A stretch of DNA of 64,000 nucleotides from CAIWAH01 sp964602595 (GTDB lineage Bacteria > Verrucomicrobiota > Verrucomicrobiia > Limisphaerales > UBA9464): assembly GCA_964602595.1 (NCBI GenBank), contig CAZRRO010000003.1, positions 1-64,000 on the forward strand. Reading direction: 5' to 3'. The translations under genes were made by a program, and so were the position numbers. Below, in pieces: positions 33,854 through 43,915 of the stretch. Position 1 is the first letter of the stretch; every line of letters starts with the position of its first letter. A model generated the notes under the pieces. It worked only from the letters and a program-made list of their open reading frames with translations. It had not been told where the DNA came from and did no database searches.

Positions 33854-36800
33854 TCACTTAGCCTTCGACAGGGCCTCGAGGTAGTCGAGGAGCGAGGCGA
33901 ATTCCTTCACCGTCAGCCCGGCGGCGAGGCCTTCGGGCATCAGGGATTTCTCCTGCTTCTCGCGTTTGGCGATGTCCTTCACCGCAAGGGTCTGCTCCTG
34001 CGCGGTGATGGTGCGGATCGTCACGGCGTCGGCCGCCTCCCGCACGACGAAGCCGTCGAGTTCCGTGCCGTCCTTCAGTTCGAAGTGGTTCGCGACGAAG
34101 CCCTGCGCGAGCGTCTTGTTCGGGACCAGGATCGCCTCGGCCAGTTCGCGCCGTTTGTAGGTCACGGCAATGGTGCCGAGGAACGGCCCCTTCAGCGGCT
34201 CGTCGGCCTTCACGGTGTGGCAGCCGTTGCAGCCGACCTGCGCGAAGAGCTGTTCGCCGCGGACGACCTCGCCCCGTGTGGCCAGCACCTGCGCGAGCAC
34301 GGCCTCCACGGACAGGTCGCCGACCTTGGGCGCCTTCGCCTCGGCCCGGAATTTCTCCGGATCGAGCTTCAGCCGCTTCACGGTTTCCTGCGCCGCCTTG
34401 GCCACGTCGACGTCGGCATCGTCGAGCGCGCCGACGAACTGCGCCGCACGGCTGGCGTCGCCTACCTGCGCGGCGGCCCTGAGAATCTGCACGCGGCGCT
34501 TGGCGTCGGCCCAGCCGGCATCCAAGGACTGGGCGGCCGCCTCGCGGGCCTCGGGCGCACCCACCTTGCGGGACGCGAGTTTGAGCAGGAAGCCTTCCGC
34601 CAGCTGCGACGCGGCGCCGTCCAACTTCGGGGCGACTTCCTCGAAGACCGCGTGGACCTGGTCGAGCTTGCCGGCGTTGTTCACGGCGCCGCGGGCCTTC
34701 TCGGCGAGGTTGTTCTCCGTCTTCGTCTGCTGCACCCGGGGCAACGCGGTGAGGATCGCCCGCCAAGCATCGGCGTGGGCGGTTTTCGCGAGCGCGATGA
34801 CGGCCTGGGCGCGGGCGGCGTCGGCGGTGGCGTCGGCAGTCGCGGTTTGGACGAGTAGCGGCACGGCGTTGGCCGGGACGTCCTCGGCCTCGGCGAGCTG
34901 CGCGGCGATGGCGGGCAGGAGGCTGGGCTCGGCCTCGGCGCGGGCGATGAGCTTCGCCAACGCGTCACCGGCGGGGATGCGATGCCGGGCAAGCTCGCGG
35001 CCGATGAAGGCGGCTTCCTTGGCGTCGGCCCGGTCGAGCGCGGCCTTGAGCGCGGCGACGATCTTGGGCGTCTCGCTCCACGGTTCCGGCTGGTAGAACG
35101 GCCCGCGGGTATCCGGCCGGGTGCCCCAGGAATCACCCTTCCATGGGCCCTCGACAAAGTGCAGCCGGCACAGCGCGGTAATGAGCCCCTCGCGACGTTC
35201 GGCGTTGGTCTCGGCTTCCAGCAGGCCGATCAGGCCCGCAACGGTCTTCGGTTCCGGGATGGACTGGAGGACGCGCAGGCAATCGGCGCGGATGTGGGGC
35301 ACCTTCTTGCGCACGTCGTTGGTGCGGCCGGCCAGTTCGAGGCAGATGTCCGCCGCCTTGATTCGGATCAGCGTCTGCAAGGCGGTGTGCGCGACCACGG
35401 GGTCCGCGTCGTCGAGATAGGAAGTGATCGCCTTCGTCTCGCGCGGTTTGCCGAGCTTGCCGAGCGCGAGGATGGCTTCCTTGCGGGTGCGGGGATTCCC
35501 CGCGATGAGGAAGGAGTCGGCCAGCGCGGCCTGAGCCACGCGCACGGGCACGGCGGCCAACTGGTCGTCGCGGTCCACCAGCGCGCGCAGGGCCCAGGGC
35601 GCAAGTTTCCGATCCCAAGCGGCGGAAAAGGTGTTGGTCTCCTCCAGTTTGATCGGGCCGGTGACCGGGCGGTAACCGGGTATGAGCCGGATGAGCGTCG
35701 CGTGCGAATTGGTGCCCAACGCCTGCTTCAGCCCGAACATCGCGGCGATGCGGGCGGCGGCGGGGGCGGCCTTGTTGGTGGCCAACGCGGCGACTTGGTC
35801 CCACGCGGGCAGCGGAGCGGCTGACGCCGCCTGCCGGCGGATGAGCGTGCGCTGCGCTTCCAGGCGGCGACGGTGGCTGGGTGATTCCAGCAACTTCACT
35901 AGGTCGCCCTCGGGCAGCTTCGCGAAATTCGGCATCGGCTCCGGCTTGAAGCCCTTGGGTGTGGCGCGGGCGATGAAGCCCACCTCGGGACCCACCCACG
36001 TGAACGAGGCGCCCTTCCAGCTCGCGGCATAAACAGCGCTGTTGCCGTCCACGTCGAGGTCGGTCACGCGCGGGACCCGGATGAATTCCGCCTGCCCGGC
36101 GCCGAAGGTCGCGCCCTTGTTCGTCAACGTGTGCTGGTAGATCCAGTCGCGGCCCCAGTCGGCCGTGAACGGCGCGTTGTTCCATTTCGACGGGATGCCC
36201 GGCTCGTCAATCCAACCGGCGCCGCAGCCGGAACCGCCGCCGTAGTCGGCCAGCGGCTGAACGATCTCGTCGGGGAAGTTCTTGAAGAGCCGCGGATAGC
36301 CGTGCTGCGTGTAGCCGCTGAAGTGGTGCAGGCGCACGTCCCAACCGCCGCCGTCATTGGTGTTGTCGCGGGCGAACAGGTCCAACTCCGGGCCGACGGC
36401 GGCCTCGACGATGTTCCGGGTGCCTTCGGCGTAGGTTTCCAGGCCCGTGCCGTCCGGGCGCACGCGGACCACGCCGCCGCCGCGCATCTGGAGCTTCCGG
36501 CCATCGGTGCCGGTGGCTTCCATGAAACCGAAGTCGCCGATCGCCGCGTAAAGCCAGCCGTCGATGCCCAGCTCGAGGCCGTTGGAACCGTGGTCGGCGG
36601 GCCGGTCCTTGAAGGTCCAGCCGATGCCGCGGACGAGGGTGCGTTTCTCCTCCGCCACGCCGTCGCCATCCCGGTCGATGAACTCGCTGATGTCCGGCGG
36701 ATGAAGCAGGTAGAGGCGGTCGTGATCCCACACGAGCCCTCGGGGGGAATCCACGTCGGGCACGAACGCCTTCACCTCGTCGGCCTGGCCGTCGCCGTTC

Positions 36801-37132
36801 GTGTCGCGCACGCGCAGCACCCGGCCGAGGTGCGGCTTGCGGTCGAGCGAACCGTTGCCGTCGCTGGACACGTAGAGCGTGCGGTCGGTCGCGGCGGCCA
36901 CGAACACGGGATAATTCACCGCTGGCGGCGTGGCGAAGATGGTCACGTCGAAGTCGTCGGGCACCTTCACGTCCTTGAGCAGCGCCGCGACCTTCTCCGG
37001 CACGACGGCGGGCAGTTGGGCGAGCTCCGCGGGCGTCGGCTGGCGGTCGGTCGCGGTGTAAGTCTGCGCCTGCCCGAGGAGGGTTAACCCAGCCGTCAGG
37101 GAGGCGGCCAATGAATGACGAAACGCGTTCAT
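33854..37132 (-). CDS. Pirellula-type membrane-bound dehydrogenase / haem-binding protein
   Basis: A 1092-residue secreted protein; ATG 37132 gives a signal peptide (MNAFRHSLAASLTAG...QAQ). Domain order: a six-bladed propeller like PQQ sugar dehydrogenases (VTIFATPPAVNYPVFVAAA, DTNGDGQADEVKAF, NGLELGIDGWLYAAIGD), HEAT-like helical repeats about 430-900, and a C-terminal cytochrome c-like Verrucomicrobium haem-binding domain with CNGCH near residue 966 and a distal KSLMPEGLAAGLTVKEFASLLDYLE. This matches the large TIGR02604/TIGR02603 proteins of Planctomycetota and Verrucomicrobiota. It probably oxidises a sugar or glycan and passes electrons to its own haem. It precedes two other exported proteins on the same strand. 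Confidence 0.88.
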   Translation of the reverse strand: MNAFRHSLAASLTAGLTLLGQAQTYTATDRQPTPAELAQLPAVVPEKVAALLKDVKVPDDFDVTIFATPPAVNYPVFVAAATDRTLYVSSDGNGSLDRKPHLGRVLRVRDTNGDGQADEVKAFVPDVDSPRGLVWDHDRLYLLHPPDISEFIDRDGDGVAEEKRTLVRGIGWTFKDRPADHGSNGLELGIDGWLYAAIGDFGFMEATGTDGRKLQMRGGGVVRVRPDGTGLETYAEGTRNIVEAAVGPELDLFARDNTNDGGGWDVRLHHFSGYTQHGYPRLFKNFPDEIVQPLADYGGGSGCGAGWIDEPGIPSKWNNAPFTADWGRDWIYQHTLTNKGATFGAGQAEFIRVPRVTDLDVDGNSAVYAASWKGASFTWVGPEVGFIARATPKGFKPEPMPNFAKLPEGDLVKLLESPSHRRRLEAQRTLIRRQAASAAPLPAWDQVAALATNKAAPAAARIAAMFGLKQALGTNSHATLIRLIPGYRPVTGPIKLEETNTFSAAWDRKLAPWALRALVDRDDQLAAVPVRVAQAALADSFLIAGNPRTRKEAILALGKLGKPRETKAITSYLDDADPVVAHTALQTLIRIKAADICLELAGRTNDVRKKVPHIRADCLRVLQSIPEPKTVAGLIGLLEAETNAERREGLITALCRLHFVEGPWKGDSWGTRPDTRGPFYQPEPWSETPKIVAALKAALDRADAKEAAFIGRELARHRIPAGDALAKLIARAEAEPSLLPAIAAQLAEAEDVPANAVPLLVQTATADATADAARAQAVIALAKTAHADAWRAILTALPRVQQTKTENNLAEKARGAVNNAGKLDQVHAVFEEVAPKLDGAASQLAEGFLLKLASRKVGAPEAREAAAQSLDAGWADAKRRVQILRAAAQVGDASRAAQFVGALDDADVDVAKAAQETVKRLKLDPEKFRAEAKAPKVGDLSVEAVLAQVLATRGEVVRGEQLFAQVGCNGCHTVKADEPLKGPFLGTIAVTYKRRELAEAILVPNKTLAQGFVANHFELKDGTELDGFVVREAADAVTIRTITAQEQTLAVKDIAKREKQEKSLMPEGLAAGLTVKEFASLLDYLEALSKAK

Positions 37133-37280
37133 GCGGGAATCTGGGTCCGAGTATCGGCGGGAGCCGCCGCCGGTGGCCACCACGAACTTTTTCACCCAAT
37201 GAATTTAACCCGAACCCGGAGGTGGGCTCGAGTGGGGCGTGCGGAACGGGCGCCCTACGCTGCCCCGGCTGCACCGGGTT

Positions 37281-38783
37281 TCATGCGGAGCGGTGCCCGA
37301 TCATCCGGGCGAGCAGGTTGCGGGTGATCTGTTGCAGGCGTGGGTCCGGGCCTTGGGGCGAGGTGTAAACACTTGGCCGCAGGTATCCCGGCGGGGCGGA
37401 CAGGCCGTCGCCCCACCAAATCGTGGCGGCGTTGAAGACGAAGTTCCCCTTGGGCCCAGGATAGATCGTGGCGGTGAACTGCCCGCCGTTCGGTTTGCCG
37501 GGCGCATCCTGCGTGGGCGCTGACGCGACGATTTCGAGTCCGGGAATCGGCGCCGGATCACCGTGCCATTCCCAGCCGACGAGTCCGGGGATGCCGTCGC
37601 CGCGTTTCATGCCAGTGCCGGCGAAGAGCCAGTGGTCGGGGGCCACGCAGGTCCAGTCCGCCCCGCCGGTCACGGGGCCGGTGCTGTGGGCGCCGACGAG
37701 TTCGTTGGCGTAGGGACGCTCGTGCGGCAGCGATTTCATGGCCACGAAGTCCCGCGTGCCGCCGGGCGGGCCGTAAACGCCGACGCGTTCGAAGGCGCGC
37801 TGATCCGGCGTCAGGGCGATCTTCCCGCAGACGGCGTTGCCCGAAAGGAAGGCGACGTTGAGGCCGGCGCCGATGGCCGCCTGCACGTTCCGGAACATCT
37901 CGAGGGTCCAGTATTCGTCGTGACCGACGGAGAGGAAACCTTTCGCCCGGAGCAATCCGCGCGGATCGGCGTGGGTGTCCTGATTCGAGCAATAGGTCAC
38001 GTCGTAACCGTGCTGCTCCAGCCAATAGGCGACCGGGAATTCCCACAGCAGGAATTCCCCGGAACCTTGCGACAACGGGGCGTCGAAGATCTGGCAGTAG
38101 CGGCCGTAGGGCCGGCTAAAGCCCACCTGCACGCCACCGCCCCAATACCACTGGTCCTTGCCGTCGTCGTAGAGCGAGAACTGCGTGGGCCAGCGGTTGT
38201 AGGCCTGCCAGGTGTGGTCGCTGCACTGGAACAGCAGGTCCGCCGGCCGGTCGTCGCGCACGATGAACACGACGTAGCTCTGCACGCCGCCGCGCTGTTC
38301 GGTGAGCTTGCCGAGGTAGACCCCGCTCAGCCAGTCGGCGGGAATCTTCAGCGAGAGACTGGGTTCCCAGGCGCAGTCCCGAAGGCGTTTCGCGCCGACG
38401 GCCGGCTCGGGCTGCGCCTTCCCGGGAATGGCCTCGAAGGCCTTCATCAGCCGTCCGCCCGTCCCGCCGTAGTAGCCGAGCCGGTAGATCTCGACCGAGA
38501 ATTCGCTCGCAGGATTGGTGCTGACGAAGAACTGGATCGTCTCGCCGGCCCGGACCCGGGTGTGCGAGCAGAAGCCCTCGATCCACGGGCAGCGCCATTT
38601 CGTGGCGGGATCAATCCGGGTGTTCGTCAGCATCCAGTCGCGGGTCCCGGGCTTAGCGTTCTCCTCGGCGATGCGGTTTCGGCGGCCGGCGGGAAGGCCA
38701 GCGCAACCGGCCAGCGCCGCGGCGGCACCGGCGCCGGCGAGGCCCTTCAAGGCGGTGCGCCGGGTGACTCGGGGGGATCTCAT
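37281..38783 (-). CDS. N,N-dimethylformamidase large-subunit-like protein, Tat lipoprotein
   Basis: A 500-residue protein. ATG 38783 starts a Tat signal (TRRTALKGLAG) followed by a lipobox (ALAGC), so it should be an exported lipoprotein. The body matches the N,N-dimethylformamidase beta-subunit family domain: VRAGETIQFFVSTNP and EIYRLGYYGGTGGRLM near the N terminus, then SDHTWQAYNRWP, EFPVAYWLEQHGYDVTYCSN, FLSVGHDEYWTLEMFRN and FLSGNAVCGKI, which contain the family's Tyr/His/Glu residues. Known members hydrolyse dimethylformamide, but most bacterial homologues are uncharacterised, and a periplasmic lipoprotein form argues for a different substrate. Confidence 0.8.
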   Translation of the reverse strand: MRSPRVTRRTALKGLAGAGAAAALAGCAGLPAGRRNRIAEENAKPGTRDWMLTNTRIDPATKWRCPWIEGFCSHTRVRAGETIQFFVSTNPASEFSVEIYRLGYYGGTGGRLMKAFEAIPGKAQPEPAVGAKRLRDCAWEPSLSLKIPADWLSGVYLGKLTEQRGGVQSYVVFIVRDDRPADLLFQCSDHTWQAYNRWPTQFSLYDDGKDQWYWGGGVQVGFSRPYGRYCQIFDAPLSQGSGEFLLWEFPVAYWLEQHGYDVTYCSNQDTHADPRGLLRAKGFLSVGHDEYWTLEMFRNVQAAIGAGLNVAFLSGNAVCGKIALTPDQRAFERVGVYGPPGGTRDFVAMKSLPHERPYANELVGAHSTGPVTGGADWTCVAPDHWLFAGTGMKRGDGIPGLVGWEWHGDPAPIPGLEIVASAPTQDAPGKPNGGQFTATIYPGPKGNFVFNAATIWWGDGLSAPPGYLRPSVYTSPQGPDPRLQQITRNLLARMIGHRSA

Positions 38784-38883
38784 CGGCGCGAGGCTGCGGT
38801 GGGCCGCGGGGCCGGGCAACACCCCGAAGCGGGTTCCTGAACCGATGCCGCGGCCGGTAAATGAGCCCGCTACGGGACCGACC

Positions 38884-40473
38884 TCATTCGCCGGCGACCG
38901 GCAGCAGGTAACACATGGCTTCCTGGTCGTTGCGCACGAGCAGATACGGTCCGGCGAGCGCGGGATTGTTCCACGTCTTCGCCGACAACGCGTTCAACCG
39001 GCCGAGTTCCGTGAAGCCGTCCGGCTTGGCCTCGGCAAGCGCGACGAAGCCCGTTTCGGCCTGGATCAGCACTAGGTCGTTCACCAGCAGGCTCTGGCCG
39101 GAACCGAAGCGGCCGTCCTTCCAGACCCGCTTGCCGGTGGCCACGTCCACGCAGGCGAGGAAACCGTCATCCAGCCCGTAGAGGTGCCCCTCCCGCACGG
39201 CGACATTGTTGAACTGCGTCTTCAGCGAACGGCTGCGCCAGACTTCGGTGACGGCCCAGGTGCCCTGCGCGTCGGGACCGACCTCCAGCAGGAGACAGCC
39301 CATGGAATAGCCGGCGGAGACAAACACACGATTGGAGCTGACGACCACCGGTTGCGCCGCCTTGGGCATCTGTTCATTGCCCCACGCAAATTCCCAGAGG
39401 CGTTTCCCGGTGACCGGATCGAGGCCGGCCGTAGCGCGGGCGCCGTTGACCAGGATTTGCGTCTGACCGGCGAGGGTCACGGCGCTCGCCGAGGCGTAGC
39501 TGGCCGCGTCGCCGTTGTCCGCCCAGAGGAAGTTTCCGGTGTCGGCCGCGTAGGCCAGCGTGCCGCGCACCGTGGTCGTGCCGCCCGAAACGATCACCCG
39601 GCCGTCGGCGACCAGCGGCGAGGAACTTTTGCCCCACGTGAGGTTGTCGAGGCGATTGGTGGCCAACACGTCCACCGACCAAACGGGGCGGCCCGTCGCA
39701 AGTTCCAGGCAGTCCAGGATGCCGGTGGCACCGAACGCATACACCCGGTTGCTGACGATTGTCGGTGAGGCGCGCGGGCCGTCGCCGCCCTGCCATTCGC
39801 GGAAGCGCGTGCGGTTCGTGTGGACCCACACCGGTTCGCCGCCACCTAGCGTGTAGGCGGTGACCAGTTCGTCCTCGCCGCGCTGTTCCTGCGTCAGGGC
39901 CAAACCTTCCGCGACCACGAAGCCGGACCAACCCAGGCCCATGGGCCGACGCCACAATTCCCGGGGCGGCTGCGTCTTCCAATTGCGGGCGAGCTTCACG
40001 TCGTCCACCCGGCCGCTGCGGTCGGGCCCGAGGAACTGCGGGAAACGGAAGCGGGCTTCGGCCACCGCCGGGGTCACAACGGCGGCGTTTTTCGACGGAT
40101 TGATCGCCGTCAGGGCGGCGAGCCTTTGGTCCGCAGTCGGCTGCCAACGCCAGACCAAGCGGGGCAATCCAATCCCGCTGCCCGTGCCTTCGACGCGGGT
40201 GAGCAGCTTGACGCCCCCGGCCACCACCAGCAGGGCCACCACCGGGAGCAGGCGCTGCCGCCAGCCCAGGCGACTGAACAGGAGCAGCCACACCAACTGT
40301 GCGACGAGGCCCAGCGCAACGGCCGCCGCGGTCAGCCAGGCGCGGATGTTGTTGTCCGTCTCCGTGCGGGACTGGATGACGCCCACCGCCAGCGCCGCCA
40401 GCAGCAGGAGGATCAGCGGGCCCAGCCAACGACGGCCCGGCGTCGGCGTGGGAGGAGAGGTCGTTTCGCTCAC
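38884..40473 (-). CDS. PQQ-like beta-propeller protein with membrane N terminus
   Basis: A 529-residue protein. Three hydrophobic segments in the first 100 residues (LGPLILLLLAALAVGVI, WLTAAAVALGLVAQLVWLLLF, LLPVVALLVVAGGVKLL) anchor an exported eight-bladed-type propeller (PQQ_2/BamB-like). Repeats are recognisable by WRRPMGLGWSGFVVAEG, GRPVWSVDVLA, GKRLWEFAWGNE and GKRVWKDG. The family binds PQQ in dehydrogenases, but BamB-type homologues without enzyme activity are common; no adjacent dehydrogenase cysteine pair or metal motif was seen. It is followed on the same strand by the DMF-hydrolase-like gene. Confidence 0.78.
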   Translation of the reverse strand: MSETTSPPTPTPGRRWLGPLILLLLAALAVGVIQSRTETDNNIRAWLTAAAVALGLVAQLVWLLLFSRLGWRQRLLPVVALLVVAGGVKLLTRVEGTGSGIGLPRLVWRWQPTADQRLAALTAINPSKNAAVVTPAVAEARFRFPQFLGPDRSGRVDDVKLARNWKTQPPRELWRRPMGLGWSGFVVAEGLALTQEQRGEDELVTAYTLGGGEPVWVHTNRTRFREWQGGDGPRASPTIVSNRVYAFGATGILDCLELATGRPVWSVDVLATNRLDNLTWGKSSSPLVADGRVIVSGGTTTVRGTLAYAADTGNFLWADNGDAASYASASAVTLAGQTQILVNGARATAGLDPVTGKRLWEFAWGNEQMPKAAQPVVVSSNRVFVSAGYSMGCLLLEVGPDAQGTWAVTEVWRSRSLKTQFNNVAVREGHLYGLDDGFLACVDVATGKRVWKDGRFGSGQSLLVNDLVLIQAETGFVALAEAKPDGFTELGRLNALSAKTWNNPALAGPYLLVRNDQEAMCYLLPVAGE

Positions 40474-40528
40474 GGCCGGAGTGTCGGCGAGAAGGCCGGG
40501 GGCGCAATGGCCCGCCAGTTGGACCGGT

Positions 40529-42286
40529 TTAGTTCACCGCCTTCGCCCGCTTCTTCCCCAGTTCCACGCGCAGTTCGGCGAGCGGGAGCGTGTTGATCAC
40601 GTCCTGCTTCGTGAGCCAGCCCTTGCGGGCGAGGCCGGTGCCGAGGCGCAGCCACTGGGCGTGCTCGAGCTTGTGGGCGTCGCAGTTGAGGACGCATTTC
40701 ACGCCCTTCGACTTGGCGTATTGCCACAGCCGCCAGTCGAGGTCGAAGCGGTAGGGCGACGCGTTGAGCTCAATCCAGGTGCCGGTCGCGGCGCAGGCGT
40801 CGATGACCGCCTGCTGGTTGAGCTTGTAGGCGTCGCGCTCCAGCAGCAGCCGGCCGCTGAGGTGCCCGAGCATGTGGACGTGGGGATTTTCGGCGGCGCG
40901 GATGAAGCGTTTGGTGTTCTCCGCCTCGTCGCTGGCCGGGACGTGCAGGCTGGCGACGACGACGTCGAGTTCCGCCAGCAGGTCGTCGTCGAAGTCGAGA
41001 CCGTCCCGGAGGATGTCCACCTCGCTGCCGGTGAGCAGGCGGAAATCGGTGCCGCGGTCGGCCAACTGGCGGTTCAGTTCGGCGATCTCTGTCAACTGCC
41101 GGCGCAGGCGCTGCGGGTCGAGACCATTGGCCTGGAAGCTGGCGCGGGAATGGTCCGTGATGGCCCAGTAGCCGAGGCCGAGCTCATCCATGTGCGCGGC
41201 GATGTCGGCGAGCGGATTCCGGCCGTCGGACCAGTCGCTGTGGTTGTGGAGGGAGCCGCGGAGCTCGGTCCATTCGAGCAGACGCGGGAGCGCGTGGTTT
41301 TCGCCGGCGACAAACTCACCGCGATCCTCGCGCAGTTCCGGCGGCACATAGTCGAGGTCGAGCGCGCGGAAGATGTCGGCCTCCTCGGAACAGGGCACCC
41401 GGAGGGCCGGGTCGCGGGTTTCCTCGGTGCTGCGGAAGAGCCCGTATTCGTTGAGCCGCAGGCCGCGGGCGATGGCCCGCTGGCGCATGACGATGTTGTG
41501 TTCCTTCGAGCCGGTGAAATAGGCGAGCGCGTAGGGATATTCCGCGTCGCTCACCACCCGCAGGTCGGCCTGGATGCCGTCGCCGAGGATGACGCTGGCC
41601 TTGGTATCGCCCTGGGCGAGGATGCTTTGGACGCCGGGTTGCTGGACGAAGTAGGCGATGACCGCGGCCGGCTGCTTGGACGAGACGAGGAAGTCGATGT
41701 CGCCGATGACTTCCTTCCACCGGCGCAGGCTGCCCGCCGTGGAGCACCGGATGACGTCGGGATGCTCGCGGAGGGAATCCAGGATCGGCTCGGCGACGAC
41801 CAAGGCGTCCTTGAGCAGGTGCCGCGAGGCGAACTGCCGCTTGAACGCGATGGCTTCCAGGATCTTCGCCTGCGACTTCTCGCCGAAGCCGTCGAGTTCG
41901 GCGACGCGATTGGTCTGGCAAGCCGCTTCCAGTTTTTCCAGCGAATCCACGCCCAGTTCGTCGTAGAGTTTCTTCACTTTCTTCGGCCCGACGCCCTGGA
42001 GGCCGAGCAGGTCCAGTAAGCCGGCGGGCAGGGACGCCTTGAGGTCCTCGTAATACGGCAGGCGACCGGTCGTGACGAGCGTGGTGACCTTGTCCTGGAG
42101 CGCGTCGCCGAAGCCCTTGAGTTCGCCCAGGCGCTTCTCGGCGACCAGCTGCGCCAACGGCTCGGTCAGCCCCTCCAGGACACGCGCCGCATTGGTGTAG
42201 GCGCGGGTCTTGAAAGGGTTCTCGCCCTTGAGTTCGAGCAGCGTGCCGATCTCGACGAGAATGGCTGCGACCTGGTCCTTGTCCAT
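40529..42286 (-). CDS. polX: DNA polymerase/3'-5' exonuclease PolX
   Basis: A 585-residue family X DNA polymerase. ATG 42286 starts the protein; the open frame upstream to 43042 is the shadow of another gene. An N-terminal helix-hairpin-helix region (DKDQVAAILVEIGTLLELKGENPFKTRAY, LLGLQGVGPKKVKKLYDELGV) leads to the polymerase core with CSTAGSLRRWKEVIGDIDFLVSS containing the metal-binding Asp-X-Asp. A C-terminal PHP domain follows (ELRGSLHNHSDWSDGRNPL, YWAITDHS, GSEVDILRDG, ELNASPYRFDLDW, NCDAHK), whose His/Asp residues are intact for exonuclease or AP-endonuclease activity. It serves in base-excision gap repair. A family-4 uracil glycosylase is encoded 7.4 kb away. Confidence 0.93.
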   Translation of the reverse strand: MDKDQVAAILVEIGTLLELKGENPFKTRAYTNAARVLEGLTEPLAQLVAEKRLGELKGFGDALQDKVTTLVTTGRLPYYEDLKASLPAGLLDLLGLQGVGPKKVKKLYDELGVDSLEKLEAACQTNRVAELDGFGEKSQAKILEAIAFKRQFASRHLLKDALVVAEPILDSLREHPDVIRCSTAGSLRRWKEVIGDIDFLVSSKQPAAVIAYFVQQPGVQSILAQGDTKASVILGDGIQADLRVVSDAEYPYALAYFTGSKEHNIVMRQRAIARGLRLNEYGLFRSTEETRDPALRVPCSEEADIFRALDLDYVPPELREDRGEFVAGENHALPRLLEWTELRGSLHNHSDWSDGRNPLADIAAHMDELGLGYWAITDHSRASFQANGLDPQRLRRQLTEIAELNRQLADRGTDFRLLTGSEVDILRDGLDFDDDLLAELDVVVASLHVPASDEAENTKRFIRAAENPHVHMLGHLSGRLLLERDAYKLNQQAVIDACAATGTWIELNASPYRFDLDWRLWQYAKSKGVKCVLNCDAHKLEHAQWLRLGTGLARKGWLTKQDVINTLPLAELRVELGKKRAKAVN

Positions 42287-42369
42287 GCGGGCGGAGGCAC
42301 TACCAGTTTGAACCGCAAAGCTGAAAACAATTTGTCCCAACACCCACGGACTGGGCGTTTCCCCGCGGC

Positions 42370-43380
42370 TCAGCTCTTCACTTCGGAGAGCCCTGCCTCC
42401 GCCACAGGGACTGCCCGCTGCCGAACGCACATCGCGACACCGAGAAGCCAGGCGAGCGCGCCCAGAGGGGTGGCAACATAATAGAACACCAGATTCGTGG
42501 ACCAACGCAGGTCGCTGACCAAGGCGACGAAATAGACGGCACAGGCAACCAGCGGGAGGGCGAAAAGCGTCAGGTAGTTCCGGAGCTTCACGGGTTCCGG
42601 AAACGCCATGATGGCGTCGGGGCGCTGCTCGACCCGTCGGTTGCTCCGTAGGCCCCAGAACGTCAGGCCCAGCAACGGCGGCAGAACCCAGATAGCCTTG
42701 GGCGCGGCGGGAACGGTGACGAACGCGAAATACAGCAACCCAAGCGCACCGACGATCCCGACCTCCGTTCCTGCGGGCTTGAACCCGGCGGGGCTCAACC
42801 GGTTGAACAGCCCGTGGGCAAGGATGAGCAGGGCGGTGGTGCCAAAGGAATACAGGGCAAAATGGACCAAGAGCAGGTCCTTGCGCCCGGCGTCCAGCAG
42901 CGCCTGCATCGCCGGCGGCGCCTCGTTCCACCAGAAGATCGCCCAAAGTCCATAGAACAGGCCGATGCCGGCGGCGAGGGCCGCGGTCCTGCGCGGCCGA
43001 TTTTGCGCCAAAACCAGCCGCACCAGATACCACCCAATCCAAATATCAATCGGTGCATGCCACGCCAGGGCCGTGAACGAGATGGACATCGGGAACGGCG
43101 TGTCGGCCGAACCATAGGTCGTTTGGACCACCACGCCCTCCTCGAACCAACCGTAGAATGCCCCGGCAAGGAAAACGGCCGCCGGTCCGCGCACCTGGAA
43201 GTGGCTGACCACGCAGAGGAACGGGTAGGCCATCAAGGAATACAGCAGCCACGCCGCGACGATCCCGCCCAAGTTCATCCCGTCGCGGTCCGGGGTCGCC
43301 CAGAACACGAGCTCCCCGTAATACACAATCAGGTATCCGCTACAGAGCGCCAGCGCCACCCGCCGGAGGAACGAATTCAT
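42370..43380 (-). CDS. multi-pass membrane protein, unknown function
   Basis: A 336-residue protein with about nine hydrophobic segments. The sequence AFYGWFEEGVVVQTTYG followed by ALAWHAPIDIWIGW has a Glu-Glu and a Trp-His in membrane-adjacent positions, loosely recalling CPBP/ABI intramembrane proteases. The usual downstream Asn/His motif was not found, so the link is weak. It is downstream of the EF-hand lipoprotein gene (44-base gap), same strand. No other family recognised. Confidence 0.5.
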   Translation of the reverse strand: MNSFLRRVALALCSGYLIVYYGELVFWATPDRDGMNLGGIVAAWLLYSLMAYPFLCVVSHFQVRGPAAVFLAGAFYGWFEEGVVVQTTYGSADTPFPMSISFTALAWHAPIDIWIGWYLVRLVLAQNRPRRTAALAAGIGLFYGLWAIFWWNEAPPAMQALLDAGRKDLLLVHFALYSFGTTALLILAHGLFNRLSPAGFKPAGTEVGIVGALGLLYFAFVTVPAAPKAIWVLPPLLGLTFWGLRSNRRVEQRPDAIMAFPEPVKLRNYLTLFALPLVACAVYFVALVSDLRWSTNLVFYYVATPLGALAWLLGVAMCVRQRAVPVAEAGLSEVKS

Positions 43381-43424
43381 CGCTGGGGGGCGTAGGAAGT
43401 GGCGTTGGGAAATTCCCCAGCAGG

Positions 43425-43766
43425 CTACTTCACCGTCTGGGAATAGATCCGGGCTTCCTGCTCGGTAATCTTGCCGTCGCGGTCCGTGTCGCAGCGGCTG
43501 ACGGCCTGGTTGAAGGCCTGATTCGGACCGCGGACGACCTTGCGTTCGTGCTCAAAGACGATGGGGATCGAGACCTCGGTCTTGCTTTCCTGGTGCTGGC
43601 CGCCGTTGGGCAGCCGGCTGAGGGCCTCGTAGAAGGTGCGGGCCGCCGTGTCGTTCTCGAAGGAGACGGGCGTGCGGGAATCGTCGTGGACGATCGTTTC
43701 GTGGGTGTGGATGCAGCCGGACGCCAGGGAGGCGGCGACCACGAGCAGGGGCAGGAGTGTTTTCAT
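43425..43766 (-). CDS. EF-hand lipoprotein
   Basis: A 113-residue lipoprotein: signal and lipobox MKTLLPLLVVAASLASGC (Cys18), then a short linker and one C-terminal EF-hand loop (CDTDRDGKITEQEA) preceded by a helix (NQAFNQAVSR). The loop has Asp at positions 1, 3 and 5 and Glu at 12, as needed for calcium binding. Only one complete hand is visible. Start ATG 43766 is at the lipoprotein signal; the open frame extends upstream into non-coding DNA. Function unknown. Confidence 0.75.
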   Translation of the reverse strand: MKTLLPLLVVAASLASGCIHTHETIVHDDSRTPVSFENDTAARTFYEALSRLPNGGQHQESKTEVSIPIVFEHERKVVRGPNQAFNQAVSRCDTDRDGKITEQEARIYSQTVK

Positions 43767-43915
43767 GGCGAACAGCGAGACAGACGCGCGGCCGGCCCGC
43801 TTATTCGGTGGCCGGCGGCGAAGATGACACCCCGGGGCGGGGGCGATTGTTTCACCGAAGTTCGGCCAGGAGCACTCCGGGGCCGGTGCGCTGGATCCAG
43901 GAAACCGGGCCGTGG

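Noticed and set aside
42287..43042. N-terminal extension of PolX
   Set aside because: This stretch is antisense-frame translation of the membrane-protein gene at 42370-43380; ATG 42286 starts the known PolX N terminus.
42370..43380. CPBP-type intramembrane protease
   Set aside because: FEEG and WHA recall the family, but the remaining motif residues were not found; kept as a membrane protein of unknown function.
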